Of a stretch of 64,000 nt of DNA, positions 56,734 through 64,000 are shown in pieces. Each line of letters opens with the position of its first letter. The first letter of the stretch is position 1. The position numbers and the translations under genes are program-made. Source of the stretch: Rhizobium sp. BK418 (GTDB lineage Bacteria > Pseudomonadota > Alphaproteobacteria > Rhizobiales > Rhizobiaceae); assembly GCF_004341105.1 (NCBI RefSeq), contig NZ_SLZK01000010.1, positions 83,553-147,552 of the forward strand, given 5' to 3'. Under the pieces are notes generated by a model. That model was not told where the DNA came from. It did no database searches and worked only from the letters and a program-made list of their open reading frames with translations.

Positions 56734-57447
56734 CTATAGTTTGGTTCGCCTGGACAGAGATTCGTCCCGTTGCAAGCGGTGGATTGCAATCAGCGCGCCT
56801 ACTGCCACGACGGGCGTTTCGGCCATTTTGAACACAGGGCACTTCTGCTCACGGCACGCCGTGAGAACAGGATAGAACTGGGGCAGTAGATGCCGGCGGA
56901 AAGCAGGCGAGGCTGCCGCCTGCTGCCGCGACAAGGAAGGAAGCGCAGATGAGCGCTATTGCCGAACGCACGAATTCGCGGCGTCGGCTTGCAGGATCTC
57001 GTTCGTAGGTCTCGCCGGTCGAAACACGTTTGGAGGAATAGGCGGAGACGAGGAAATAAGGGATCCGGATCAGCGAGCTGGTCAGTTCGATGGCCGGGTG
57101 AAGCGACATATGGCGCAACAGAGATAGGATCAGGAAGACCTGCACCGCGATGTTGGCCCGAGCGCGCGCGGCGGCACGAGGGCGCTTTTTTTCACACCTC
57201 AAAAATTCGTCTCATATTCGAAGCAGAAAACAGCATTTTTCGCCGCAAGTAGATCCCAGGAGAGATTGGGCGATCAATAGGCATAGGTGCCGGTGTCCAG
57301 ATCTGGCCTTCGTTCCGACAGGGTCTGGAACACGAAGGCGAACACCAACATCTGGAAACCAGGGATCATCATTTGCGCCAAATGGGCCTGTCACGCGGCC
57401 GAAAGCTCGTTGGAGCGAAAGATACCAGCGCCTGTCATAGACCCTGA
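56734..57447 (-). pseudogene. Decayed ArcD-like APC antiporter
   Basis: Three frames on the minus strand align with ArcD in order. At 57447-57270, GSMTGAGIFRSNELSAA, a TGA stop, then QMMIPGFQMLVFAFVFQTL and SERRPDLDTGTYAY correspond to ArcD residues about 20-75. At about 57170-56930, ANIAVQVFLILSLL and ELTSSLIRIPYFLVSAY with TGETYERDPASRRREF match its C-terminal half. At about 56870-56755, CREQKCPVFKMAETPVVAVG matches the end (ArcD has REQKVTLF). The middle, roughly 240 residues, is deleted. A clear pseudogene of a second antiporter, perhaps a former arc gene copy. Confidence 0.82.
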
Positions 57448-57885
57448 GCACATCGCGTCAGCGTCTACATCGAGAATTTGCGTTCGGAAGAGGAACTCAC
57501 GAACGGCGCTTAAACAACTCACATTATATGATGTCCGCGGCGCCGGTGATGGTAGGGAATGTCATACCTATGCTCTTCGTCCACCGGGCAGAGCGACTTC
57601 AGATCTGTTGGTATAGTGGACACAGGTGACCTGCGGGTCGAAGCGAGGCGAAAACGCCAACGATGTCTGTTCGGTAGACGGACCGGAATAGGTTGTGAAG
57701 CGACAGTCAAGTCAGACACGCTCGGTTAGGTTGTGCTTTATTGTTGCTTATGCTAATGGATGATCTCAAATCTGGCGTGAGCATCTTCCGAACGGCCAGA
57801 CATGCAGTTGAAATGCGAATTTTGGTTGGAGACCTTCTATGTCGACTTCCGCTTTTCAAAAGGCAGTCTCGTCTGCGCAAATATC
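57448..57885. other. Spacer between ArcD remnant and AraC gene
   Basis: About 440 nt with no recognisable gene. It separates the leftward antiporter remnant from the rightward AraC-family gene and so probably holds the regulator's promoter and the dead promoter of the remnant. The AraC reading frame is open from 57802 and could start there. Confidence 0.45.
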
Positions 57886-59028
57886 ATGACAGCTTTCCAG
57901 ATAGGGACGCAGCAAGCAGCCTTTCGCCCAGCGCAACGTGCGTCTGAACGCAGTGCGCCGGACAAACACGCATTCGGACCAGTTAACAGGCCGCAGTCGT
58001 CAAATCTGTCTTCCTTTGAGTTCGCAACGAGCGCCGTACCTAGGATCCGCCAGTTTGAGGCGTGGCGGACCAATTTCGCCCCGATCTTTGATCTCGACTC
58101 CACGCGTGACGTGAGGAGAGGGTTCGTCGGCAAGCAGCGCGCCTGGGATCTCGGCTGCTTTGTGTTTTCGCATGTTACGACGGATCCCCTGCAGTTCCAG
58201 AGCATAACACGTTATCTCCGCTGGGAGCCACTCGACCACTTCATCCTGTCGATTTTGCTTTCCGGAGAGACGTATACGGAAACCCCTTCCAGGATATTCC
58301 GTGGGACTGTCGGGGTCACGCAAGTCCATGCAATGGGTCGGCGGTTCCACGGCAATCTGACGGCGAGCGAGTTGCTCATGTTGTTCGTGCCGCGGGATTT
58401 TTGCCCGCACGTGACCCAGGCTTTAAGCGCTGCGGAGTTCACGACGTTGGAAGGCGGCATGGCACGATTGTTCCATGACTATATGATCGGGCTGGCCAAC
58501 GAGCTCCCGTTCATCCAACAAGCTGATCTTCCCGCGCTGGTCGAGGCAACACGCGCGATGATGCTCGCTTGCGCTTCTCCTTCGGCCGGCAACATCCACA
58601 TGGCGGGTCACCCGATCGCAATAACACTGCTCGAGCGTGCAAAAAAAATCATCCAATTGAGGCTGTTCGACCCGACACTGGGAGTTCAGACGCTCAAGCG
58701 GGAATTGGGGGTTTCGCGTTCGCGGCTTTACCGGATGTTCGAGGCTTTTGGCGGCGTTAGGCACTACATCCAACATAGGCGCCTGCTCGAAGCGCACGTA
58801 GCCTTGGCGAACCCGCGCGATCAACGCCGTATACTCGATTTGGCAGAACAGCACTGCTTCAATGACAGCACAGAGTTCAGTCGCGCTTTCAAGCGGGAAT
58901 TCGGCTATAGTCCAACCGAGGTGCGGAACGGAAGGAGAAGCAATTTTCCTTGCCGACAGTCTCCGGCGCTTGAGGAGAGCGATCCCGCAAGCCGGCTTGG
59001 AACAATGCTGCGCAGGCTGCACGGCTGA
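57886..59028 (+). CDS. AraC-family transcriptional regulator
   Basis: About 380 residues from ATG 57886 (an ATG at 57802 would give 408). An N-terminal AraC-binding-like cupin region (about 60-220) is followed by a linker and the C-terminal double HTH: LGVQTLKRELGVSRSRLYRM, then RRILDLAEQHCFNDSTEFSR and AFKREFGYSPTEVR. The effector is unknown. It is divergent from the ArcD-like remnant and beyond it the arcD-arcA operon, which makes arginine-pathway control a reasonable but unproven guess. Confidence 0.87.
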   Translation: MTAFQIGTQQAAFRPAQRASERSAPDKHAFGPVNRPQSSNLSSFEFATSAVPRIRQFEAWRTNFAPIFDLDSTRDVRRGFVGKQRAWDLGCFVFSHVTTDPLQFQSITRYLRWEPLDHFILSILLSGETYTETPSRIFRGTVGVTQVHAMGRRFHGNLTASELLMLFVPRDFCPHVTQALSAAEFTTLEGGMARLFHDYMIGLANELPFIQQADLPALVEATRAMMLACASPSAGNIHMAGHPIAITLLERAKKIIQLRLFDPTLGVQTLKRELGVSRSRLYRMFEAFGGVRHYIQHRRLLEAHVALANPRDQRRILDLAEQHCFNDSTEFSRAFKREFGYSPTEVRNGRRSNFPCRQSPALEESDPASRLGTMLRRLHG

Positions 59029-59199
59029 ACCAGCCACACAAATCAACTCATTATCTCTGGAAGCGACGACAGATGAGGGCCGGGGGATCGCCAACGCCAA
59101 ACGTTCGTCTCAAAATTTGAGTTGGGCGCGGGCGTCTTTGACGGGCCAAGGCCCGTGAAGATCAGCACGGGATCGGAGCCGATACGTACTCCGTCGTGA

Positions 59200-59347
59200 A
59201 GTCAGCCGAGTCCGATCAACACTGCCGTTGTCGTGACCATCGATGGAAAGGAACAGCGTCTCGATGGCTTGAGCGTCCAACCAAGCCACCACTGTCTCAT
59301 CAGGAGCCGATTTCCACGGCTCGGATAACATTGGTATCCAGCAACAT
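59200..59347 (-). pseudogene. Broken PIN-domain (FitB/VapC-like) toxin
   Basis: Directly after the FitA-like antitoxin the frame opens as MLLDTNVI, the PIN-domain start, overlapping the antitoxin stop by one base. A 2-nt loss near 59327 then shifts the frame: the continuation SEPWKSAPDETVVAWLDAQA and IETLFLSI is in another frame, and a second shift follows. Only about 45 of the expected 135-140 residues can be traced and the later PIN acids are missing, so no active toxin is expected. Confidence 0.7.
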
Positions 59348-59616
59348 TATTCGAAAGTCATCGGTTCCGCAGGCGTCCTGTCGCGACCATTCTGAAAGGC
59401 TCCAACATCGTCGTCGGAAAGCTCAGCGTCTCGACCAATGGCCGCCAGTAAAGAGCCGAGCTTGACGCGTTCAGGGGGACGAACCGCGGCCTCGATAATG
59501 TGACGGATCTCGGCCTCGGTGCTTCGGCCATGACGAGCCGCTCGCAACCGCAGAGCCCGATGCGTTTCGTCAGAAAGATTTCGAATGGTAACCGCAGGCA
59601 TCGACATCATGTCCAT
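59347..59616 (-). CDS. FitA-like ribbon-helix-helix antitoxin
   Basis: An 89-residue (or 84 from ATG 59601) RHH antitoxin: MPAVTIRNLSDETHRALRLR, then AARHGRSTEAEIRHIIEAAV, is the FitA/VapB-type DNA-binding N-terminus. The C-terminal tail would normally wrap the PIN toxin. The cognate toxin gene just downstream is broken, so this antitoxin is orphaned but appears intact. Confidence 0.85.
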   Translation of the reverse strand: MDMMSMPAVTIRNLSDETHRALRLRAARHGRSTEAEIRHIIEAAVRPPERVKLGSLLAAIGRDAELSDDDVGAFQNGRDRTPAEPMTFE

Positions 59617-60084
59617 AAAAATGATGGCTTTGATATCAAATCACCCACAATGACATCAACCTTCAAGGCGCTCGATAACAAGGGCGAAAACCAAGTCTAT
59701 CCAGGCCTCGCGCTTGAACGGAGCGGGAGCGACGATCCTAGTCCACCTTTCGTCTCAGAAGCGCCAGTGAGGGTATATCGGCTCGGTTGGATGGACCCGA
59801 CTTGAGACTGAAGCTGCAAGGCTGCTTTCAGTCGCGGTTGACCAAAGAGCAGACCTCCAGGCAGCCGTGGAAATAGCACTCAGCATTACGGCCCTCGCTA
59901 CCCATGAGGGATTGATCGGGATGCTGGTTGTTGCTCTCCTTGATTGCTGCGGCCCGATCGACGCCGTTTCGGTCGCACCAGGAACGCGACCGCTTGCCAT
60001 CATGGATGGCCAGACACGTCGGCCCACATCCGCAAGAAGGCTGGAAGCGGCTTCGAAACCGGCTCCGAATCCTATGTTTCGCAA
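59617..60084. other. 468-nt spacer, no assignable gene
   Basis: A rightward frame across about 59800-60000 reads protein-like (RLETEAARLLSVAVDQRADL, then QAAVEIALSI) but has no good start, no ribosome site and no family I recognise. It may be a gene remnant. Otherwise nothing seen. Confidence 0.4.
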
Positions 60085-60107
60085 GGCCCCGCCTCTTCGG
60101 CGGGGCC
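60085..60107 (-). terminator. Terminator hairpin after the DUF736 gene
   Basis: A perfect 9-bp GC stem GGCCCCGCC/GGCGGGGCC with a 5-nt loop starts 8 nt beyond the stop of the leftward DUF736 gene. Only a short T pair follows the stem, so it is a strong hairpin with a weak U-tract. It could also work for transcripts from the other side. Confidence 0.6.
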
Positions 60108-60115
60108 GGCTCGTG

Positions 60116-60427
60116 TCAGTCCTGGCTGACGCGGCGCGACCAGATCAGCTGGTATCCGTCTTCACCCTCGACCTCCGAGAGTGTCGCGTAGATCGGTGCG
60201 GAGAAGCTTGGATCGTCGAGCTTGACCGAGAGGTAGTCGCGACCCTGCTCCGAGGTCTTCTGCCAAGCCGCACCGAGCTCGACGGCGCCGGCGTAGATGC
60301 GGTAATGCGGGCCCTTGTCGGAGGGATTGTCGATCCGGGCGATGCGAGCCTTGACGTTGAGGGCGAGGGTCCGGATCGAGCCGGAGAAGCCAGTTTCGTT
60401 GGAGGTGAAAGTGCCGATGGTTGCCAT
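60116..60427 (-). CDS. DUF736-family protein
   Basis: A 103-residue protein beginning MATIGTFTSNETGFSGSIRT, with ARIARIDNPSDKGPHYRIYA and WQKTSEQGRDYLSVKLDDPS, the conserved DUF736 blocks. The family is frequent on plasmids and integrative elements of alphaproteobacteria; function unknown. AGGA lies 8-10 nt before ATG 60427. A strong hairpin follows the stop and a large palindrome lies about 110 nt upstream. Confidence 0.9.
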   Translation of the reverse strand: MATIGTFTSNETGFSGSIRTLALNVKARIARIDNPSDKGPHYRIYAGAVELGAAWQKTSEQGRDYLSVKLDDPSFSAPIYATLSEVEGEDGYQLIWSRRVSQD

Positions 60428-60868
60428 TGTCCTGTTCCTTTCGCTGTTTCGGGGCCGCGCCCATCGCGGCCTCGATGGCTGTCGAAAGACCGGGGACGAT
60501 CGGACCGCACCCATAGGGCCGGAATGCAATGGAGGACGGCAAGTCGCAATTTTGTTAGTCGGCGCGGAATGGCGGCGAAGCCGCCAAGGGTAAGAAAATT
60601 GCGGCTGCCGTTGCGTGCTCGATCGAGGCGAAGCCGATTTCCGGTCAGACATGCCTCATCGAGCCCGCTGATGGGCCGCCCCGGCAACGCGAGTTCAAAG
60701 GAACGGCATCGCCAATCCCGCGCCTCTTTTCGCCGGAGCTCGCTGATGATCGGTTCTTCTCAACCCATCGACGACAAGACAGAACAGAGCCTGGAACGGT
60801 CCCGACCCGCCAGTTGCCAAGGCTGACGCAGCAGATATCGTTGCCGAACGATTCGTTGCCGAGGAAAT
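60428..60868. other. Spacer between DUF736 and small basic-protein gene
   Basis: Apart from the 76-nt palindrome (60536-60611) I see no gene or clear promoter in these 440 nt. It probably holds the divergent promoters of the leftward DUF736 gene and the rightward small gene at 60869. Confidence 0.45.
60536..60611. repeat. 76-nt imperfect palindrome upstream of DUF736
   Basis: Left arm 60536-60564 and right arm 60582-60611 are imperfect inverted repeats sharing ACGGCA, CGCAATTTT, TTA and GGCG in register. The centre is a perfect hairpin GGCGGC-gaa-GCCGCC (60571-60585). It could be a structured 5' leader of the DUF736 transcript, a protein-binding site or a mobile repeat. Confidence 0.6.
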
Positions 60869-61039
60869 ATGCGCCAGAAAAAGCCGTTCATCGGCGAGAT
60901 CAAGAGGCCCAGGAAGCCGAAGACGGGCCTTTGCAAACCGGCTATCTGGGGTGATCTGGATCTCCGTCAGGATCAGGATGTTGCGGCCACGGCACCGACG
61001 AACGGACCGGCTTCGGTTTCGGAAGGCGCGCCCGACTGA
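60869..61039 (+). CDS. Tiny basic protein (56 residues)
   Basis: A 56-residue frame beginning MRQKKPFIGEIKRPRKPKTG, then IWGDLDLRQDQD, ending EGAPD. The basic start followed by IWGDLDL resembles short proteins I associate with DUF736-containing rhizobial plasmid regions. GAGGA lies 3 nt before the ATG, which is tight. No assigned function. Convergent with the WGR gene. Moderate confidence because of size. Confidence 0.45.
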   Translation: MRQKKPFIGEIKRPRKPKTGLCKPAIWGDLDLRQDQDVAATAPTNGPASVSEGAPD

Positions 61040-61097
61040 TGCGGGTCGAACGCGGTGTCTTGCCGGCGAACTGGGACCTGCGATCGCAAGGGATCTT

Positions 61098-61361
61098 TCA
61101 TTCACCCTGCCGCCCCGCGCCAACCGGCGCATATCCCTTTTTTCGCTTTCGGCGGACGAGCTCCAGGAAATGCGAAATCGCCTGTTGGTCACTGGAAAAG
61201 ACTTCGCTTTTTTCCCCTCCAGCCCGGCCGATGCGCCCCCAGCTGCGCATGACGGCGATCTCTCCGAACAGCGTCGGCTGGAGCGAGAGGTCATAATAAC
61301 GGGCCATGTTTCGGCTCGCATCGATACGCTGACAATAAAGGTGGTAGGAGTGAATTGGCAT
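61098..61361 (-). CDS. WGR-domain protein
   Basis: An 87-residue protein from ATG 61361 with the WGR pattern: YHLYCQRIDASRNMARYYDL, QPTLFGEIAVMRSWGRIG and a C-terminal helix (AISHFLELVRRKRKKGY). WGR domains are nucleic-acid-binding modules, here as a stand-alone protein. Upstream codons in frame lack homology. Often found on rhizobial plasmids; role unknown. Confidence 0.83.
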   Translation of the reverse strand: MPIHSYHLYCQRIDASRNMARYYDLSLQPTLFGEIAVMRSWGRIGRAGGEKSEVFSSDQQAISHFLELVRRKRKKGYAPVGAGRQGE

Positions 61362-62071
61362 GCGTGCAGCATCGCCGGCCTTGTGGGGCGCGTCCAACGA
61401 CAAGTTTGAATCGATCTGGTCGCACCGATTCATGACGATGATGGATCGCCGGAAGGACTGTCTGGCACGAACCGCCCGATCTGCGTGCGCCGCGATCGTA
61501 CTCGTCATCGCGCACGGGATGGTCCGTCGGTTGAGCCGCGGCGCGACGCCCGGCGGCGCGACCTGCAACCGAGCTTCCATGCCCAGTGCGTCCAGGCCGA
61601 GGGTGCACAAATCCTCGTTGAAGTCGCGTCGTTCCGGCGAGAAGGGTCACCTCGATCCCGGCCGCGTTCGCCCGACTGTTCGGGCTCAATGGAACGGCGG
61701 ACCGATCAGGGCTCTCCACGGGCTCGGTGTCCCAAAGGGCCGTCGGTCTTCCATCCGCCACCGTGCCGGGCATTACAACCCCAACGGCCAACAACGGGAA
61801 GTTACAAAGGGTAGGGGACAGCCTCGCCGACTTCGAAGGACGTCAACTGGAAGCAGGGCTAGAGGGAAAACTCCGGAATTATTCCCATCATGAGTAAATA
61901 CGTTCCCGCGGCAACAACCAGCGCACGATGCTGCGAAGCGGTTAGCTCGTTAGCGCTTCGGTTGAGCATGGGCAAAAGAGGCGGTCGCGGACAACCTCGA
62001 CCGTCGTGGAGGTTGAAAGTAAGTGAAATTTACATTACTTTTATAGTTCGTATATAGCCCGGGAGAATTTC
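61362..62071. other. 710-nt region without a recognisable gene
   Basis: Several frames are open on both strands but none has a credible start, codon pattern or family. It may contain remnants of older accessory genes. The last 60 nt become AT-rich (aagtgaaatttacattactt, then tttatagttcgtatat) and very likely carry the vapBC promoter. Confidence 0.5.
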
Positions 62072-62323
62072 GTGCCTTCAGTAGCTCTCTCAATGAAAGG
62101 TCAAGTCACTCTCAAACGCGACTTGCTTGCGCATCTCGGTGTAAAACCCGGGGAGCGGATCGAATTCGAGAAACTGCCTGGCGGCGAGTTACGAATCCGG
62201 GCTGTCCGTGCGACGGGCACGATTGGTAATTTTATCGGACGGCACGCCGGCAAGGCGAAGAAGACCCTGACGATCGAGGAAATGAATGAAATTGCAGCCG
62301 AGGGCTGGAGCGACGACGCGTGA
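62072..62323 (+). CDS. vapB: AbrB/MazE-type antitoxin (VapB)
   Basis: An 83-residue swapped-hairpin AbrB-type antitoxin: MKGQVTLKRDLLAHLGVKPG with ERIEFEKLPGGELRI is the DNA-binding barrel; the acidic tail (TIEEMNEIAAEGWSDDA) would block the toxin. Start GTG 62072 with GGGAG upstream. It overlaps the toxin start by 4 nt (GTGA). An AT-rich promoter region lies just before it. Confidence 0.88.
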   Translation: MPSVALSMKGQVTLKRDLLAHLGVKPGERIEFEKLPGGELRIRAVRATGTIGNFIGRHAGKAKKTLTIEEMNEIAAEGWSDDA

Positions 62324-62718
62324 AAATCGCAGTTGATACGAATGTTCTGGCGCGAGCGGTTTTGCAAGATGATCCTGAGCAGGGGCAGGCAGCCGCAAAA
62401 CTTCTCGAGGAAGCCACATTGATTGCCGTTTCATTGCCAAGTCTTTGTGAGTTGGTTTGGATCCTGCGGCGCGGTGCAAAACTTTCCACAGATGATGTTG
62501 CACAGACAATCCGTGATCTTCTGGCGACGGCTAACGTCTCAATGGACAGGCCGGCCGCGGAAGCGGGTCTGGCTGTTCTTGAAGCTGGAGGTGATTTCGC
62601 AGACGGTGTCATCGCACATGAGGGAGCCTGGCTTGGGGGCGAGATTTTCGTGTCTTTCGACCGAAAAGCGGTCGAGTTGCTGAATCTCCAAGGTCGGCAA
62701 ACGCTTCTTGTGACCTAG
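62320..62718 (+). CDS. vapC: PIN-domain ribonuclease toxin (VapC)
   Basis: A 132-residue PIN-domain protein with the acidic residues of the active site: Asp6 (IAVDTNVLAR), Glu44 (SLCELVWIL), Asp in GGDFADGVIA and Asp in FVSFDRKAVEL. It should cleave RNA when freed from VapB. GTG 62320 overlaps the vapB stop, giving coupled translation. Unlike the FitB-like remnant at 59.3 kb, this toxin is intact. Confidence 0.9.
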   Translation: MKIAVDTNVLARAVLQDDPEQGQAAAKLLEEATLIAVSLPSLCELVWILRRGAKLSTDDVAQTIRDLLATANVSMDRPAAEAGLAVLEAGGDFADGVIAHEGAWLGGEIFVSFDRKAVELLNLQGRQTLLVT

Positions 62719-63139
62719 GTGGTTGCTGGAGGAGCCAATCCAAGTGCGTCACGCCTGTTTTGCAGGGATGGCGATCTTTTCGTGACCGACGATCTCAGCC
62801 GTCTCGCTCAAGATGATGCAGCGCGCGAAAGGCATGGCCTCTGGTTTGCCGGGTAGGGGTTATCTTCCTCACGCCGCGCATTGCGGATTCGGCATAGATC
62901 TTGGCTTCGGGGAATGCGGTCTGCAGGCGTGCCTTCCGGTCGGCCTGCTGGGATTGTCATCGCCAAGGACATAACCGATGATCTTCATGCGGGTCTCCTC
63001 CTTCTAGTCGTCGAACCCATTTCCGAGATAGATTCGGCCCGTTGCATTCAGTGTTGCTGTCGGCGGCACCTGGAACAAGCGATATTTGCAGCCGACGGGC
63101 TGTCGCATTATGTTATGGAGGAATGGAAGGAGATCGTCG
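62719..63139. other. Spacer between vapC and the zeta-like unit
   Basis: Besides the leftward remnant (62780-62988) a rightward frame contains GDLFVTDDLSRLAQDDAARE but lacks a start. Nothing else is recognised; the promoter of the following two-gene unit should lie in about 63000-63130. Confidence 0.4.
62780..62988 (-). pseudogene. Recombinase-like N-terminal remnant
   Basis: A strong ribosome site (AAGGAGGA) precedes ATG 62988 and MKIIGYVLGDDNP, reminiscent of serine-recombinase starts (MKxIGYVR). The frame then shifts: QQADRKARLQTAFPEAKIYA and ESAMRGVRKI continue in the next frame and break off. The unshifted frame stops at 62869 after 39 codons. Assignment to recombinases is tentative; the presence of a decayed gene is more certain. 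Confidence 0.35.
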
Positions 63140-63319
63140 ATGCTGTTGGAGAAATACCGCGAGAATAAGCAAGCCTGGAAGCAGATCGGCCGGGAAGCCA
63201 TTGCCGAGAGCCGTCGTATGGGCCTAACGATCTCTGCCAAGGACCGTCAGAACGAGGCGAAGGATAAGGCCCAGCGCAAGCGCAAGCGCAAGGAACGTGC
63301 TCCGGCTACCGTGAGGTAG
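63140..63319 (+). CDS. Small basic protein preceding zeta-like gene (antitoxin candidate)
   Basis: A 59-residue, highly charged helical protein (MLLEKYRENKQAWKQIGREA, IAESRRMGLTISAKDRQNEA, KDKAQRKRKRKERAPATVR). AAGGAG sits 7 nt before ATG 63140. It ends 10 nt before the zeta-like P-loop gene, the arrangement of an antitoxin-toxin pair, but its sequence does not match the epsilon antitoxin. The basic tail could also bind nucleic acid. Confidence 0.6.
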   Translation: MLLEKYRENKQAWKQIGREAIAESRRMGLTISAKDRQNEAKDKAQRKRKRKERAPATVR

Positions 63320-63329
63320 CAATCGCTTC

Positions 63330-63920
63330 ATGCCGGAATTGTCGTGCATCCTCCTCGCAGGGCCGAACGGCTCCGGCAAAACCTCCGCCTTCGCGAAGCT
63401 GAATCTTCAGGGTGTCTGGATCAACGCGGACGAGATCGCCAAAGCGATGCCAGCGGCCGATGACAGATCGACCGACATCCAAGCTGGTCGAGCTGCCCTC
63501 CTGAAAATTGCCGAGATGATCGCCACCCGGCAGTCTTTCATTTTCGAGACGACGCTGAGTAGTAACCAATCGCTGAGAATGATGCGCGATGCCAAGGCGG
63601 CCGGGTTCACGGTCGGCCTCTACTACGTCGCTCTGGATTCCGTTGAGACAAACATCGAGCGTGTCAGACAGCGTGTCCTCAAGGGCGGTCACGACATCCC
63701 GGAGGAAAATATCCGTAGGCGGCACGATGGATCCTTCGAGAAGCTGACCGAAGCGCTCACAATCGCGGACGAAGTTCTGTTGATCGACAACTCAGGGATA
63801 GAGCCGCACGAGGTCTTCGCCATCAGCGGCGGCAGACTATGCGAGGCCGGAAACACACCGTCGCGCGGCTTCCTGGAGCGCAGTGGACGACGTTTGCGAC
63901 GCGCCTCCGGGAGATACTGA
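63330..63920 (+). CDS. Zeta-toxin-like P-loop kinase with altered C-terminus
   Basis: A 196-residue P-loop protein with Walker A GPNGSGKTS (residues 11-19), WINADEIAKAMP and SFIFETTLSSNQSLRMM, as in zeta toxin/AAA_33 kinases that phosphorylate UDP-N-acetylglucosamine or related targets. The expected core runs to about residue 168 (LLIDNSGIEPHEVFAIS). The last about 28 codons overlap, on the other strand, an IS30 transposase fragment, so the natural C-terminus seems to be replaced. It may retain activity since the P-loop region is complete. Confidence 0.8.
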   Translation: MPELSCILLAGPNGSGKTSAFAKLNLQGVWINADEIAKAMPAADDRSTDIQAGRAALLKIAEMIATRQSFIFETTLSSNQSLRMMRDAKAAGFTVGLYYVALDSVETNIERVRQRVLKGGHDIPEENIRRRHDGSFEKLTEALTIADEVLLIDNSGIEPHEVFAISGGRLCEAGNTPSRGFLERSGRRLRRASGRY

Positions 63921-64000
63921 TAGAGGCCAAGCCCGTAATCTTCCTTGCTGTAAATGAACCGGTAGATTGTCTCTTTACAGACGCGCACGAGGCTGCGCCC
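63838..64000 (-). mobile_element. IS30-family transposase fragment (runs off right edge)
   Basis: On the minus strand the frame open from the right edge reads VRVCKETIYRFIYSKEDYGL, then LYQYLPEARRKRRPLRSRKP and RDGVFPAS, the characteristic central IS30 transposase segment before the DDE core. The similarity stops near 63838, where the sequence becomes the antisense of the zeta-like gene. The catalytic DDE core is therefore missing on this side. The N-terminal part lies beyond the window. Confidence 0.82.

Noticed and set aside
1..64000. tRNA, rRNA and CRISPR arrays
   Set aside because: No cloverleaf, rRNA segment or regularly spaced repeats were seen when reading both strands.

Overview
The window is high-GC DNA that looks like an accessory replicon (plasmid or plasmid-derived island) of a Rhizobiales alphaproteobacterium (Rhizobium/Sinorhizobium/Agrobacterium group). 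The main reason is a Ti/Sym-plasmid type DNA-transfer block at 35.3-44.0 kb: traH, traB, traF and traA run leftwards, traC, traD and traG run rightwards, and an oriT lies between traA and traC. Small rhizobial families (DUF6894, DUF982, DUF736, WGR) and several toxin-antitoxin units and remnants agree with this. No replication genes, no mating-pair (trb/virB) genes and no luxI-type synthase are present.

Layout. 0-6.6 kb: a very large Ser/Thr-kinase / ATPase / histidine-kinase hybrid, cut by the left edge, and an MFS transporter. 6.8-9.3 kb: a LuxR-type regulator and two divergent OmpR-type regulators with degenerate receivers. 9.3-13.1 kb: amidohydrolase, MmgE/PrpD and ornithine-cyclodeaminase-like enzymes, a probable catabolic set. 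13.3-28.5 kb: a glycogen/trehalose and stress block. It holds glgE, treS-maltokinase and glgB in an overlapping operon, a stand-alone TreS-like GH13 enzyme, a Crp/Fnr regulator, small DUF6894/DUF982 proteins, a frameshifted HisKA_2 sensor kinase, and a consensus general-stress (EcfG-type) promoter. 28.7-35.1 kb: a complete ABC importer joined to a TauD-like dioxygenase, an RraA-like protein and a nitrilase-family amidohydrolase, an apparently uncharacterised uptake-and-degradation operon.

35.3-44.0 kb: conjugative DNA processing and coupling. 44.6-53.7 kb: MgtC-like protein, RND efflux adaptor and pump, alpha/beta hydrolase, SH3 protein, AI-2E-type permease and a Tat-exported amidohydrolase. 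53.8-57.5 kb: arcA and arcD (arginine deiminase and arginine/ornithine exchange), with the decayed remains of a second ArcD-like antiporter upstream and a divergent AraC regulator. 59-64 kb: a decaying accessory end with a FitA-like antitoxin whose toxin is broken, a DUF736 gene with a terminator and a large palindrome, a tiny basic protein, a WGR protein, an intact VapBC pair, a recombinase-like remnant, and a zeta-toxin-like P-loop protein whose 3' end overlaps an IS30 transposase fragment running off the right edge.

The best-supported functional units are: the GlgE pathway, in which trehalose is converted to maltose, then maltose-1-phosphate, then alpha-glucan, then branched; the conjugation module with oriT; the arginine deiminase pair; and the importer/dioxygenase/amidase operon, whose substrate is unknown and which is the most interesting uncharacterised system here.
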